64,000 nt of DNA from Leisingera caerulea DSM 24564 (GCF_000473325.1 NZ_KI421513.1:3419217-3483216), one strand, 5' to 3'. Shown: positions 1 to 9,326, counted from the stretch's first letter. Made by a program: numbers and translations. The notes: generated from the sequence alone by a model not told the origin.

Positions 1-1
1 C

Positions 2-310
2 GGGGAAACCGAAGTGCTGGTCAAGGCCAAGGACCTGGTCAACGACAGGACCGTCCGCCCGGCGCTTGAGCTGGAAGAGGCGGAGTACTACCACCTGCTG
101 TTCGGCAGCCACCAGATTCTCTGGGCCAACGGTGCTCTCAGCGAAAGCTATCAGCCCGGCCCGGAAACCGCGGCCGGCTTCGACGCCGGAACGCAAGCGG
201 AAATCCGCGACTTGTTCCCGGACCTTTGCGCAGAAACCGGCCGCGGCTGCGGAAATGCCGCCCGGCTGTCCCTGCGCAGCTACGAAGCGCGGGTTATTGC
301 CGCTGCGTAA
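2..310 (+). CDS. Hint-domain protein, C-terminal part (5' end outside window)
   Basis: The reading frame is open at the window edge, so this is the end of a longer gene. The residues visible (GETEVLVKAKDLVN, then EYYHLLFGSHQILWANG) match the end of the Hedgehog/intein-type Hint module found in many Rhodobacterales secreted proteins, where it follows RTX or other extracellular domains. The GTG at position 14 is internal and probably not the real start. Family knowledge suggests self-processing or type I secretion, but the N-terminal part that would decide this is missing. Confidence 0.75.
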   Translation, partial: GETEVLVKAKDLVNDRTVRPALELEEAEYYHLLFGSHQILWANGALSESYQPGPETAAGFDAGTQAEIRDLFPDLCAETGRGCGNAARLSLRSYEARVIAAA

Positions 311-408
311 CCGGCAACTGGCGGCCTGCCGCCGCCCCTTTCTCCGCTCCCTTGGATTTGCCGGACAGGCGGTTATGTGAGGGGCAGCGAAGAAAGGACC
401 CGCTGTAA

Positions 409-756
409 ATGGTACGCCGTCACATTGTTCCCTTCACCGTTCTTGCCGCGGCCTGCGCGCTGGCGATACCGCTGGCGGCCGGCAGTGGATACGACGAACC
501 GGACCAGGCCGGATTCCAATGCCCGCCCGGGCTGGACAGGAAAGCCGCGCATTGCGTTCCTCCGTCCCAGGCCAAGAAGTTCTACCGCCGCGGCGATCAT
601 ATTCTGGAAGACTATATCTGGATCGGCCAGCCCGGCGGCTGGGCGCCGGATCCCTATGGCAGCTATGTTCAGGCGGGCGGCTATGTGTATCAGGTCAACC
701 GGGAAACCCACAAGGTGCTGCGCCTGATCGGCGCTGAGGCTGTGCTGGACAACTAG
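409..756 (+). CDS. Small secreted RcnB-like protein
   Basis: A 115-residue protein with a signal peptide (about residues 1-25, ending LAAG) followed by a short mature region with two cysteines. The C-terminal pattern of YRRGD, then WAPDPYGSYVQAGGYVYQ, then a VLRLIG end resembles the RcnB/YohN family of small periplasmic proteins, some of which take part in nickel and cobalt homeostasis. No metal transporter gene is adjacent, so a metal role is unproven. An AAAGGA ribosome site precedes the ATG by about ten bases. Its stop codon overlaps the stop of the convergent regulator gene within a single CTAG. Confidence 0.7.
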   Translation: MVRRHIVPFTVLAAACALAIPLAAGSGYDEPDQAGFQCPPGLDRKAAHCVPPSQAKKFYRRGDHILEDYIWIGQPGGWAPDPYGSYVQAGGYVYQVNRETHKVLRLIGAEAVLDN

Positions 757-1547
757 CCGCCGGCGCTGTCTGCAGCACCCTGCCCGGCCATCGCCTCCAG
801 CACCTCCCGGGTGGCCCCGTCGGCGGGGAACAGCATTTCAATGCGCAGTTCAGACATCGCCAGATCCCCGGTGCCGCCGAATTGCGTGATGGTGGAAAAG
901 AACGACAGCACCTGCCCGCCCATCCGGTAACGCGCCGGAATCACCGCGGGCAGCAGCCCCTGCCGCAAAGCCTCCGAAGCTGCAACATTGGCCTGCAGCC
1001 GCGCCACCGCCTGTTCCAGCACCGGATCAGCGCCGAAATGCGCCAGTTCGGTCCGCAGCCGCGCCAGGCTGTGCCGCTCAACCTCTTCCAGATTGTCCAG
1101 CGCCGCCCGCAGCGCCGCATTGCCCAGCAGCGCGTCGAGCAGGCTGCTGCCTTTGCTGATCCCGGCACTGCCCAGCATCGCCGCGGCTGCCCGGTTCAGA
1201 TCCAGCAGCCGCCAGTGCCGGTCGATCATCATCGCCGGATAGGGCGCGTGCGCCGCCAGCATCTGCTCCGCCGCCTGCCACAGCGGCGCCAGTTCCGCAT
1301 CGTTCAGGTCCCGGCTCACATGGGCCGGCGCCAGCCCGGCTGCCGTCAGCAGCTGGTTGCGCGCCCCGCCCGGCATCTGCAACTCATCGCTGAGGCGCAG
1401 CACCATGCCGCGGCTGGGACGTGAACGGCCGCTTTCCAGAAATGACAAATGCCGCGCCGAGACGCCGGCCTGCAGCGCCAGCTCCATCTGACTCATCCGC
1501 CGCAGCCCGCGCCACTTCTTCAGAACCGCGCCAAAGCCTTCCGCCAT
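753..1547 (-). CDS. XRE-family regulator with MmyB-type ligand-binding domain
   Basis: A 264-residue transcription factor. Residues 1-70 form a helix-turn-helix of the XRE type (LKKWRGLRRMSQMELALQAG, then SARHLSFLESGRSRPSR). The rest (PYPAMMIDRHWRLLDLNRAA onward) matches the PAS-like MmyB/MLTR ligand-binding domain. An in-frame upstream ATG exists at 1688, but it would place a 48-residue extension across the promoter palindrome and beyond, so the ATG at 1547 is preferred. The gene is divergent from the membrane protein at 1670, with a near-perfect palindrome between them, which suggests that it controls that gene and itself. The ligand is unknown. Confidence 0.88.
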   Translation of the reverse strand: MAEGFGAVLKKWRGLRRMSQMELALQAGVSARHLSFLESGRSRPSRGMVLRLSDELQMPGGARNQLLTAAGLAPAHVSRDLNDAELAPLWQAAEQMLAAHAPYPAMMIDRHWRLLDLNRAAAAMLGSAGISKGSSLLDALLGNAALRAALDNLEEVERHSLARLRTELAHFGADPVLEQAVARLQANVAASEALRQGLLPAVIPARYRMGGQVLSFFSTITQFGGTGDLAMSELRIEMLFPADGATREVLEAMAGQGAADSAGG

Positions 1548-1592
1548 CGTCTGCCTCCGTTTTTGCGCAGCATAGACGCCTCCGCGCCGGAT

Positions 1593-1617
1593 AACACTTA
1601 CCTCCCAGGTAATTGTT
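1593..1617. promoter_or_regulatory. Palindromic operator between the MmyB-type regulator and the membrane gene
   Basis: The core is TTACCT-CCC-AGGTAA (1598-1612). It is extended by AACA on the left and TGTT on the right, giving an inverted repeat of 25 bases with one mismatched pair outside the 3-base centre. It lies 45 bases before the regulator start and 52 bases before the start at 1670. Position and symmetry fit autoregulation by the XRE protein, which is an inference. Confidence 0.7.
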
Positions 1618-1669
1618 TTGCGTCCGGTTCGCGCGGCATCCTGCAGCGGACACAATACAGGAGCATCCC

Positions 1670-2104
1670 ATGACACACGCCGCCGCAATCCGCATGCTCA
1701 AGACCGTTTCGGTGCTCTCTGCCGCCTTCGGCCTCGCCATGGTGCTGGCGCTGGCCACACCGCTTTCACAAGCCCTCGGATTCTTTCTGGATCTGGCCTT
1801 CCTGCCGCTGGACGGCGGACAGCGGCTGCAACCCGGCCCGGCCTCCCTGATGACCGCCATCAGCGGCGGCCTGCTGTGCGGTTTCTGCGTCCTGATCTAT
1901 CTGGTGACAAAGCATGTCTACAGCACCGATCCCGTTCTGGGCCGCGGCCTGCTGATCCCTGCGCTGCTGGCCTGGTACGTGCCTGACAGTCTCGGCTCCC
2001 TTGCCGCAGGCGCCTGGTTCAACGTTGTGATGAACTCAGCCTTCCTGGCCCTGTTTCTGGTGCCGCTGCTGCTGACCCGCCCCGCCGCCGCCCGAACGGC
2101 ATAA
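1670..2104 (+). CDS. Small integral membrane protein, probable target of the divergent regulator
   Basis: A 144-residue protein with about four hydrophobic segments (roughly residues 12-34, 60-82, 95-112 and 118-136) and almost no soluble domain. I do not recognise a family with confidence; its layout resembles small DUF4386-like membrane proteins. ACAGGAG lies just ahead of the ATG at 1670 and decides the start. It is divergent from an MmyB-type regulator gene and shares the palindromic operator, so it is the likely regulated output of that pair. Confidence 0.75.
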   Translation: MTHAAAIRMLKTVSVLSAAFGLAMVLALATPLSQALGFFLDLAFLPLDGGQRLQPGPASLMTAISGGLLCGFCVLIYLVTKHVYSTDPVLGRGLLIPALLAWYVPDSLGSLAAGAWFNVVMNSAFLALFLVPLLLTRPAAARTA

Positions 2105-2108
2105 GAAA

Positions 2109-2128
2109 AGGGGGCGCCAACGCCCCCT
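2109..2128 (-). terminator. Rho-independent terminator of uvrA (may also serve the convergent membrane gene)
   Basis: AGGGGGCG and CGCCCCCT form an 8 bp perfect stem with a CCAA loop. Read on the minus strand the stem is followed by TTTTCTT, so it best serves uvrA. On the plus strand the T run is absent. Confidence 0.75.
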
Positions 2129-2130
2129 GT

Positions 2131-2150
2131 TCACCTTTGCAGAAATACTC
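2131..2150 (-). repeat. 3'-UTR motif before the uvrA terminator, first copy
   Basis: On the minus strand this reads GAGTATTTC, two variable bases, then AAAGGTGA. It sits between the uvrA stop codon and its terminator hairpin. A closely matching 20-base block occupies the same position after cysE at 40795-40814. Confidence 0.5.
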
Positions 2151-2194
2151 CGGGGTGAATTGGCCAAAGGCCAAGAGGGGCAGCGCCCCTCACC

Positions 2195-5053
2195 CTACTC
2201 CGCCGCCACTTTCCGCGCCGCCAGTATGTCTTTCAGATAGCGCCCGGTGTGGCTGCGCGGCTCATCCGCCACAGCCTCCGGCGTTCCGGCTGCAACGATC
2301 TCGCCGCCGCCGTCGCCTCCCTCAGGACCGATGTCGATGATCCAGTCGGCGGTCTTGATCACATCCAGATTGTGCTCAATCACCACCACCGAATTGCCCT
2401 GCTCCACCAGCTCGTGCAGCACTTCCAGGAGCTTCTTCACATCCTCGAAATGCAGGCCGGTGGTCGGCTCATCCAGAATATACAGCGTCCGGCCCGTCGA
2501 GCGTTTCGACAACTCCTTTGACAGCTTCACCCGCTGCGCCTCGCCGCCTGACAGCGTCGTCGCCTGCTGGCCAACCTTGATATAGCCAAGGCCCACCCGC
2601 ATCAGCGCGTCCATCTTGTCGCGGATCGCCGGCACCGCCTGGAAGAACTCCTGCGCGTCCTCTACCGTCATATCCAGCACGTCGGCAATGCTCTTGCCCT
2701 TGAACTTGATCTCCAGCGTCTCACGGTTATAGCGCGCGCCCTTGCAGGTCTCGCAGGTGACATAGACGTCCGGCAGAAAGTGCATCTCGATCTTGATCAC
2801 ACCATCGCCCTGACACGCCTCGCAGCGCCCGCCCTTCACATTGAAGGAGAACCGACCCGGTTTGTATCCGCGCGTCTTGGCCTCCGGCAAACCCGCGAAC
2901 CAGTCGCGGATCGGGGTGAAGGCACCGGTATAGGTGGCCGGGTTCGACCGGGGCGTCCGGCCAATCGGGCGCTGGTCAATGTCGATCACCTTGTCCAGAT
3001 GCTCCAGCCCCTTAATGCTCTCGCAGGGTGCAGGCGTCTGGCGCGCGCCATTGAGGCGCATGGAGGCGGTCTTGAACAGCGTCTCAATGGTCAGCGTCGA
3101 CTTGCCGCCGCCCGACACGCCGGTGACGCACACGAACTTGCCCAGCGGGAACTCCGCCGTCACCTCTTTCAGGTTGTTGCCGGTGGCCTTCACCACCTTG
3201 ACCTTCTTCTTGTTGCCCTTGCGCCGCTTGCCCGGCACCGCGATCTCCCGCGTGCCTGCCAGATACTGACCGGTGACCGAACCCGCGTCGGAGGCAATCT
3301 GCTGCGGCGTGCCGTGGCTCACCACCTCGCCGCCATGCACCCCGGCGCCGGGGCCGATGTCGAACACGTAATCCGATTGCCTGATCATGTCCTCGTCATG
3401 CTCCACCACGATCACCGTGTTGCCCTGGTCGCGCAGATTCTTCAGCGTGCCGATCAGCCGGTCATTGTCGCGCTGGTGCAGGCCGATGGAGGGCTCATCC
3501 AGCACGTACAAGACGCCCGTCAGGCCGGAGCCGATCTGCGACGCCAGCCGGATCCGCTGGCTCTCACCGCCGGACAGCGTGCCGGAATTACGGCTCAGGG
3601 TCAGGTACTCCAGCCCGACATTGTTCAGGAATCCCAGCCGCTCGCGGATCTCCTTGACAATGGCCCGCGCAATTTCCTGCTTCTGCTGGCTCAGATGGTT
3701 CGGCACATCCTCGATCCAGGCCAGCGCCTCGCGGATAGACTTCTGCACCACCTGCCCCACATGGACACCGGCGATCTTCACCGCCAGCGCCTCATCCCGC
3801 AGCCGGTAGCCGTCGCAGTGGTGGCAGGGCCGGTTGTTCTGATAGCGCTCGAACTCTTCGCGGATCCAGTTGGAGTCGGTCTCGCGGTAGCGGCGCTCCA
3901 TATTCGGAATCACGCCCTCGAACGTCCGCTCCACCTGGTAAACCCGGCCGCCCTCATCATAGCGGAACAGGATTTCCTCCTCGCCGGAGCCGTACAGGAA
4001 CACCTTCTGCACCTTCTCGGGCAGGTCCTTCCACGCGGTGTTCTTGTCGAACTGGAAATGCCGGGCAATCGCCTCGATGGTCTGCAGGAAATACGGCGAT
4101 TTTCCCTTGCGCCAGGGCGCCAGCGCGCCGTCATAGACCTTCAGGGACTGGTCAGGCACCACAAGACGCTCGTCAAAGAACAGCTCGACGCCAAGGCCGT
4201 CGCATTTCGGACAGGCGCCAAACGGCGCGTTAAAGGAGAACAGCCGCGGCTCGATCTCCGGGATGGTGAAGCCGCTGACCGGGCAGGCAAAATTTTCGCT
4301 GAAGGTGATCCGCTCCGGATCGCCCTCCTTGGGCGCGGTCTCCAGAATGGCGATGCCGTCGGCCAGGTCCAGCGCGGTGCGAAGGGAGTCCGCCAGACGC
4401 GTCTCCATGCCTTCGCGCACCACCAGCCGGTCCACCACCACGTCGATGTCATGGCGGAACTTCTTGTCCAGCGTTGGCGGCTCGTCCAGTTCATAGAACT
4501 CCCCGTCGACCTTCACCCGCTGGAAGCCCTGCTTGCGCAGCTCCAGGAATTCCTTCCTGTACTCACCCTTGCGGTCACGGACGATCGGCGCCAGCAGATA
4601 GCCGCGGGTGCCCTCCTCCATCTCCATGATCCGGTCGACCATGTCCTGCACCTGCTGCGCCTCGATCGGCAGCCCGGTGGCCGGCGAATAGGGCGTGCCC
4701 GCGCGGGCAAACAGCAGACGCAGGTAGTCATAGATTTCCGTCACCGTGCCCACGGTGGAGCGCGGGTTTTTAGACGTCGTCTTCTGCTCAATCGAAATCG
4801 CCGGGCTCAGGCCGCTGATGTGGTCCACATCCGGCTTTTCCATCATGTCGAGGAACTGGCGCGCATAAGCACTCAGCGACTCGACGTACCGGCGCTGGCC
4901 CTCGGCATAGATGGTGTCAAACGCGAGGCTGGACTTGCCCGAGCCCGAAAGGCCGGTGATCACCACCAGCTCATCGCGCGGGATATCCACGTCGATGCTC
5001 TTCAGATTATGCTCGCGCGCGCCGCGCACTTCGATGGATTTCAGCTCAGCCAT
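2195..5053 (-). CDS. uvrA: Excinuclease ABC subunit A
   Basis: A 952-residue UvrA, the damage-recognition ATPase of nucleotide excision repair, of normal family length. The first Walker A is [12 protein letters not shown] (about residue 32) and the second reads GVSGGGKST. Signature motifs [12 protein letters not shown] and [12 protein letters not shown] and the Walker [11 protein letters not shown] are present. In the first zinc-binding region the usual CxxC is CPVS, so one cysteine is lost, which I believe is common in alphaproteobacteria. The second zinc module ([16 protein letters not shown]) is intact. The start was placed at [11 protein letters not shown] rather than an ATG 26 codons upstream because homologues begin there. 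A LexA box lies about 90 bases upstream. Confidence 0.97.
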   Translation of the reverse strand: MAELKSIEVRGAREHNLKSIDVDIPRDELVVITGLSGSGKSSLAFDTIYAEGQRRYVESLSAYARQFLDMMEKPDVDHISGLSPAISIEQKTTSKNPRSTVGTVTEIYDYLRLLFARAGTPYSPATGLPIEAQQVQDMVDRIMEMEEGTRGYLLAPIVRDRKGEYRKEFLELRKQGFQRVKVDGEFYELDEPPTLDKKFRHDIDVVVDRLVVREGMETRLADSLRTALDLADGIAILETAPKEGDPERITFSENFACPVSGFTIPEIEPRLFSFNAPFGACPKCDGLGVELFFDERLVVPDQSLKVYDGALAPWRKGKSPYFLQTIEAIARHFQFDKNTAWKDLPEKVQKVFLYGSGEEEILFRYDEGGRVYQVERTFEGVIPNMERRYRETDSNWIREEFERYQNNRPCHHCDGYRLRDEALAVKIAGVHVGQVVQKSIREALAWIEDVPNHLSQQKQEIARAIVKEIRERLGFLNNVGLEYLTLSRNSGTLSGGESQRIRLASQIGSGLTGVLYVLDEPSIGLHQRDNDRLIGTLKNLRDQGNTVIVVEHDEDMIRQSDYVFDIGPGAGVHGGEVVSHGTPQQIASDAGSVTGQYLAGTREIAVPGKRRKGNKKKVKVVKATGNNLKEVTAEFPLGKFVCVTGVSGGGKSTLTIETLFKTASMRLNGARQTPAPCESIKGLEHLDKVIDIDQRPIGRTPRSNPATYTGAFTPIRDWFAGLPEAKTRGYKPGRFSFNVKGGRCEACQGDGVIKIEMHFLPDVYVTCETCKGARYNRETLEIKFKGKSIADVLDMTVEDAQEFFQAVPAIRDKMDALMRVGLGYIKVGQQATTLSGGEAQRVKLSKELSKRSTGRTLYILDEPTTGLHFEDVKKLLEVLHELVEQGNSVVVIEHNLDVIKTADWIIDIGPEGGDGGGEIVAAGTPEAVADEPRSHTGRYLKDILAARKVAAE

Positions 5054-5142
5054 AATGCCCCCGTAGACGCGTCCGCCGAACCCTTGGCGGACGCCAGCCC
5101 TACAGATAGGGAATGCGATTGGAAACGCCAAGCCCCCATAAA

Positions 5143-5157
5143 GAACATATCACGAAC
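5143..5157 (-). promoter_or_regulatory. SOS (LexA) box of uvrA
   Basis: The minus strand reads GTTCGTGATATGTTC, which is GTTC-N7-GTTC, the direct-repeat LexA site known from alphaproteobacteria. It lies about 90 bases upstream of the uvrA start. This supports SOS induction of uvrA. Confidence 0.8.
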
Positions 5158-5291
5158 AGGTGGAAGTTTGCTGACAGCAGCTGGCAGCAGCCGGGCCAAC
5201 CGCGTTTCCCGCTCCGGATTTCCCGGAATCCGGCACGCCCAACGGGCGGCGGACCCCGCAGGGGGCCGGCGGCGGGCCGGAGCCCTTGCTG

Positions 5292-6461
5292 TCAGGCCAT
5301 AACGCGGCGCCGGGCCGCCAGCAGCAGATGCACCGCGGCACCGCCCAGAAACAGCACCAGCAGCGCCGCCATCATGCCGCTGAACCCCGCCGCCGACAGC
5401 GACACCACCATCAGCGGCGTGCCGATGGTGTTGCCCAGATTGCCCGTCTGCGCCATTGCCCCGCTGGCCTGCGCCCGCGACGCGGCGGTGGCGTTCAGCT
5501 GCGGCACCGCCGCGAATGAGCCGCCCTGCACCAGCCCCATCGCCCCGGCCATGGCGATACAGGCCAGCGGCGCGCCGGGCACGGCCCACAGCCACAGCGC
5601 CGCTGCGGCGCAGGCCAGGAACCCCAGCTGCGCCAGCCGCACCGCCGGCAAAAACCGCAGCAGGTAAACGCCCAGGGTCATCGACACCGCGATGCTGGCC
5701 AGCGGCATCATTCCCAGGACAAACCCGCGCGCCTCTTCCGCGATGTAGGGCGGGATCACCGTCAGCACCGCCACAAAGCAGCAGGTGTAAAACAGCCAGC
5801 CCGCAGCCGGCGCCGATATCCAAGGGGAGCGGTAGATGGGCAGATGCTGCCCCGGCAGGTCCGCCAGCCGCGGCAAAGGCGCCCGCTCAGGCACCGGAAC
5901 AGCGCGCAAGGCAAAACCCAGCAGCACCGCCAGCCCCGCCATCACCGCCGCATGGGCGCCAAACAGCGCCAGCAGCCCCCAGGCCCGCACCAGCGGCAGG
6001 CCGCCCCAGGCCAGCAGGGTAAAGGCCACGGCAAAAAAAGTGCTCCACAGGGTCATCGCCAGCCCCCGGCCGCGGTCAGAGCTCAGCTGCGCAATCAGAA
6101 CCGGGCCCGCGACCACAATGCCCAGATGCGACAGCCCCTCAGCCACCCTTGTGGCCAGGAACAGCCCGAACGGCAGATGCAGCGCCTGCAGCGCAGACAC
6201 CGCCGCCCCGGCCCACAGCGCCCAGACCAGCGTGCGCCGGTAGCCAAAGGCGGCCGCATACAGGCCTGCCACCGCCCCCAGCAGGATGCCCAGCGTGCCC
6301 ACCAGCGACACCGAAAAGCTCAGCGCGGTGCCCGCCTGCGGATACAGTTCGCCCATGCGGCCGAAGATCACCGAAATCTTGCCGTATTGCGCGGCGGCCC
6401 CCAGCCCCGCGGCCCAAACCGCCAGGATCAGCCCCCAGCGGGAATCTCCGCCATCCGTCAA
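5292..6461 (-). CDS. MFS transporter
   Basis: A 389-residue, twelve-helix major facilitator protein. The hydrophobic segments are regularly spaced, and a cytoplasmic loop after the sixth helix carries the basic and proline-rich stretch RAVPVPERAPLPRLADL. A short basic loop GYRRT follows helix two, as in MFS proteins. The substrate is unknown. I chose a TTG start at 6461, preceded by GAGGG about nine bases away. An upstream start at 6542 would force a 27-residue N-terminus encoded across a terminator hairpin. That hairpin ends only about 21 bases before the TTG. Confidence 0.85.
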   Translation of the reverse strand: MTDGGDSRWGLILAVWAAGLGAAAQYGKISVIFGRMGELYPQAGTALSFSVSLVGTLGILLGAVAGLYAAAFGYRRTLVWALWAGAAVSALQALHLPFGLFLATRVAEGLSHLGIVVAGPVLIAQLSSDRGRGLAMTLWSTFFAVAFTLLAWGGLPLVRAWGLLALFGAHAAVMAGLAVLLGFALRAVPVPERAPLPRLADLPGQHLPIYRSPWISAPAAGWLFYTCCFVAVLTVIPPYIAEEARGFVLGMMPLASIAVSMTLGVYLLRFLPAVRLAQLGFLACAAAALWLWAVPGAPLACIAMAGAMGLVQGGSFAAVPQLNATAASRAQASGAMAQTGNLGNTIGTPLMVVSLSAAGFSGMMAALLVLFLGGAAVHLLLAARRRVMA

Positions 6462-6482
6462 ATTATCTGCCCTCAAATAGCA

Positions 6483-6509
6483 AAAGCAGGCACGCGCAGT
6501 GCCTGCTTT
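6483..6509 (-). terminator. Strong Rho-independent terminator of lpdA
   Basis: AAAGCAGGCAC and GTGCCTGCTTT form an 11 bp perfect stem around a five-base loop. On the minus strand the stem ends in a T run (CTGCTTTTG). It lies between lpdA and the MFS gene, very close to the MFS start. Confidence 0.88.
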
Positions 6510-6566
6510 CCCTGTCCTGCCCGCTAATCCCGGCCGCGGCAAGAGCTGCGGCGCGGGAATGCTGCG

Positions 6567-7961
6567 TCAGATGTGGATCACCCGGTCAAAGGCGTCGAGC
6601 ACCGATTCATGCATCATCTCGCTCAGCGTCGGATGCGGGAAGACGGTGTTCATCAGGTCTTCCTCGGTGGTCTCCAGCTGGCGGCCGACCACATAGCCCT
6701 GGATCAGTTCGGTCACCTCAGCGCCGACCATATGCGCGCCCAGCAGCTCGCCGGTCTTGGCGTCAAAGATGGTCTTCACCATGCCCTCGGCCTCTCCCAG
6801 TGCAATCGCCTTGCCGTTGCCGATGAAGGGGAAGCGGCCGACCTTGATGTCATAGCCCAGCTCCTTCGCCTTCGCCTCGGTATACCCGACAGAGGCGACC
6901 TGCGGCTGGCAGTAGGTGCAGCCGGCGATGCTCTCGGGCTTGACCGGATGCGCGTGCTTGCCTGCGATCAGCTCCGCCACCATGACGCCCTCGTGCGATG
7001 CCTTATGCGCCAGCCAGGGCGCGCCGGCGATATCGCCAATGGCGTAAAGGCCATCAACACCGGTGCGGCAGTACTCGTCGGTCACCACATGGGTCCGGTC
7101 CACCTTGACGCCCAGTTCTTCCAGCCCCAGGCCTTCGACATTGCCTACGATGCCCACGGCAGAAATCACGGTGTCAAAGTCATGCTTCTCTACCTTGCCG
7201 CCAACCTCGATATGGGCGGTCACCTTGCCCTTGCCCTTGTCCAGCTTCTTGACCATGGCTTTTTCCATGATCTTCATGCCCTGTTTGACAAAGGACTTCT
7301 TGGCAAAGGCAGAGATTTCCGCGTCTTCCACCGGCAGCACCCGGTCCATCACCTCAACCACCGTGGTTTCAGCGCCCAGGGTGTTGTAGAAGCTGGCAAA
7401 TTCGATGCCGATCGCGCCGGAGCCGATGACCAGCAGCTTCTTCGGCATCCGCACCGGATCCAGCGCGTGCTTATAGGTCCAGACCAGATCGCCGTCCGCC
7501 TCCAGCCCCGGCAGTTCACGGGCGCGGGCGCCGGTGGCCAGCACGATGTGCTTGGCGGTCAGATCCTGCGTGCCCTTTTCGGTTTTCACCGAGACCTTGC
7601 CCTTGGCCGGAATGGACGCCTCGCCCATCACCACGTCAATCTTGTTCTTCTTCATCAGGTGGCCAATTCCAGACGACAGCTGTTTTGCCACCCCGCGTGA
7701 GCGTTTCACCACCGCATCCAGGTCATAGCCGATGTTTTCAGCCTTCAGGCCGAAATCCTTGGCCCGCTCCATCAGGTGGAACACCTCGGAGGAGCGCAGC
7801 AGCGCCTTGGTCGGGATGCAGCCCCAGTTCAGGCAGATACCGCCCAGATGCTCGCGCTCGACCACGCAGGTCTTCAGCCCCAGCTGCGCTGCGCGGATGG
7901 CGGCAACATAGCCCCCCGGCCCGGCGCCGATTACGATCACGTCATAGGATTGTGCGGCCAT
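6567..7961 (-). CDS. lpdA: Dihydrolipoamide dehydrogenase (E3)
   Basis: A 464-residue FAD-dependent flavoprotein that reoxidises dihydrolipoyl groups of E2 with NAD+. The N-terminal FAD motif is VIGAGPGGYVAAIRAAQLG, followed by the redox disulfide in GGICLNWGCIPTKALL (cysteines five residues apart). An NAD-binding motif (VIGSGAIGIEFASFY) lies near residue 180. The C-terminal dimer domain carries the catalytic His-Glu region HPTLSEMMHE. It is monocistronic here, about 20 kb from pdhABC, and has the same palindrome upstream as pdhA. It therefore most likely supplies E3 to pyruvate dehydrogenase, though E3 can be shared with other 2-oxoacid complexes. Confidence 0.96.
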   Translation of the reverse strand: MAAQSYDVIVIGAGPGGYVAAIRAAQLGLKTCVVEREHLGGICLNWGCIPTKALLRSSEVFHLMERAKDFGLKAENIGYDLDAVVKRSRGVAKQLSSGIGHLMKKNKIDVVMGEASIPAKGKVSVKTEKGTQDLTAKHIVLATGARARELPGLEADGDLVWTYKHALDPVRMPKKLLVIGSGAIGIEFASFYNTLGAETTVVEVMDRVLPVEDAEISAFAKKSFVKQGMKIMEKAMVKKLDKGKGKVTAHIEVGGKVEKHDFDTVISAVGIVGNVEGLGLEELGVKVDRTHVVTDEYCRTGVDGLYAIGDIAGAPWLAHKASHEGVMVAELIAGKHAHPVKPESIAGCTYCQPQVASVGYTEAKAKELGYDIKVGRFPFIGNGKAIALGEAEGMVKTIFDAKTGELLGAHMVGAEVTELIQGYVVGRQLETTEEDLMNTVFPHPTLSEMMHESVLDAFDRVIHI

Positions 7962-7995
7962 GCTGTCCCCTCGCCTTGAACAGGATCAATAAAAC

Positions 7996-8013
7996 TAGTT
8001 TACCGTTAAACTA
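7996..8013. promoter_or_regulatory. Palindromic operator upstream of lpdA, shared with pdhA
   Basis: TAGTTTA-CCGT-TAAACTA is a perfect inverted repeat with 7 bp arms, 34 bases before the lpdA start. A copy with one changed base (TTGTTTA-ATGC-TAAACTA) stands before pdhA at 27279-27296. This points to one regulator for both transcripts. Confidence 0.7.
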
Positions 8014-8155
8014 TTTCTTTCTGCACTGCAATCATCCTCTGCTGCGGCATTGCGGCCCTGCGAACTGCGGCAGGTTTCCGCTTGGCAGCGAGGCTGGTTC
8101 CGGGCCAGCATAAGCTGAAACAGGCGCTGCAATCCACAGCCGGGAGCGGAAGAAT

Positions 8156-8569
8156 ATGACACGAACTGTCGCGGATCTTGCCAAGGCCCTTCTGAACGCC
8201 ACCCTGATCCTGCTGGCGCTCTGCCTGTTCCTGGGGTGGAAGCTGATGGCGGCTGCCTCTGCCGTCACCGCCAATGCGGCAGAGATCACCAGCCGCGTTG
8301 AACCGCTGCACACCGCCGTAACCGGGCTGCAGGGGGAGATTGCCAGTCTTCGCGCTGCCGTTCAGAACGGGACAGCCACCGTGTCTCCAACCCGCCTTGC
8401 CCCTTTGGAGGAACGCCTGGACCAGCTGCAGGCGAGCCTATCCGAAATGCGGGATCTGCCCCAGCAGGCCGCGGCAGGGGCAGCCCGCGCAGGGGCGGCG
8501 GAGTTTGCCGCCCGCTTGACCGGCCTGCTCCGCTGCAGCGGACAGAAAAACGCTGCGCCTCCGGGTTAG
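8156..8569 (+). CDS. Membrane-anchored coiled-coil protein of unknown function
   Basis: A 137-residue protein with one N-terminal hydrophobic segment (about residues 10-32) followed by a heptad-rich region (residues 45-105, with LQGEIASLRAAVQ and LEERLDQLQASLSEM) that should form a coiled coil. An alanine-rich end with one cysteine follows. I do not recognise the family. It is divergent from lpdA across about 190 bases. A GC-rich hairpin (8551-8579) overlaps its stop codon. Confidence 0.65.
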   Translation: MTRTVADLAKALLNATLILLALCLFLGWKLMAAASAVTANAAEITSRVEPLHTAVTGLQGEIASLRAAVQNGTATVSPTRLAPLEERLDQLQASLSEMRDLPQQAAAGAARAGAAEFAARLTGLLRCSGQKNAAPPG

Positions 8570-8609
8570 AAGCGCAGCGCATCTGAGTAAGCTTGCCTAG
8601 CGTAGCGGC

Positions 8610-9188
8610 TCAGCCGGCCGCTTGCACCTGCCGCACGGTCTCGCCGTAGCCGCCCGCCATAACATAGTCGAGCTCCGGCCCGGTGCTGGCGCGGTGCAGC
8701 GCCTCATTGCGGTAGGGGAAGCGGCCGAACTGGCGGATCACTTCGCGATGGGCGCGGGCGTGCAGCAGGTTGCTGGTGCCGGTCTGCGGCATCCGCTCCA
8801 TCATCAGCCGGATGCAGCGTTCCTGGTCGCACAGGTTCTCTGAATGCATCAGCGGCAGATAGAAGAACTGCCGCGCCGGCTCGTCGATCTTCATGTCCCA
8901 CTTCTTGTTGATCGCGACCTTGGCCGCCGACAGCGCCGCCTGGTCGGAGGCAAACGCCTTGCCCTCGCCGCGGAACATGTTGCGCGGGAACTGGTCCATC
9001 AGGATGATGTACGCCAGCGTCCCGCTGGGGTAGGTCAGCCAGAAGGAGAACCTGCCCTCGCAAGCCTCCTGCCAGGTTTTCTGGAACTTCGTGCGGATCT
9101 CTTGATCCAGCGCATCATCCTGCAGATACCATCCCTTCTCCCCGACCTCGTCGAGCCAGAATTCAAGTATCTCTTCGGGACCAGCCAT
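8610..9188 (-). CDS. DUF924 family protein
   Basis: A 192-residue protein of the DUF924 family, recognised from the opening EEILEFWLDEVGEKGWY, the central LIMDQFPRNMFRG and the motif HSENLCDQERC. The fold is all-helical and TPR-like, and the biochemical function is unknown. The start is set at the ATG at 9188 because GGAG stands about nine bases ahead. A TTG five codons further upstream would include that ribosome site in the coding region. Confidence 0.9.
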   Translation of the reverse strand: MAGPEEILEFWLDEVGEKGWYLQDDALDQEIRTKFQKTWQEACEGRFSFWLTYPSGTLAYIILMDQFPRNMFRGEGKAFASDQAALSAAKVAINKKWDMKIDEPARQFFYLPLMHSENLCDQERCIRLMMERMPQTGTSNLLHARAHREVIRQFGRFPYRNEALHRASTGPELDYVMAGGYGETVRQVQAAG

Positions 9189-9326
9189 CGGTCTTAACTC
9201 CAAGTTTTTCCTGACCCTGATTTCAGGCCATTTTACGTTGCCATTACAAGTAACCTTGGGTCACAAATTGCGACAGGCAAGACCTGCGAGTGAAATAATC
9301 CTCACGAAAACGGCTGGTTAGCGCAA

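Noticed and set aside
2780..5302. An 840-codon plus-strand frame opposite uvrA
   Set aside because: Composition is typical of antisense frames (Leu, His, Arg, Gln), and uvrA motifs on the minus strand are beyond doubt.
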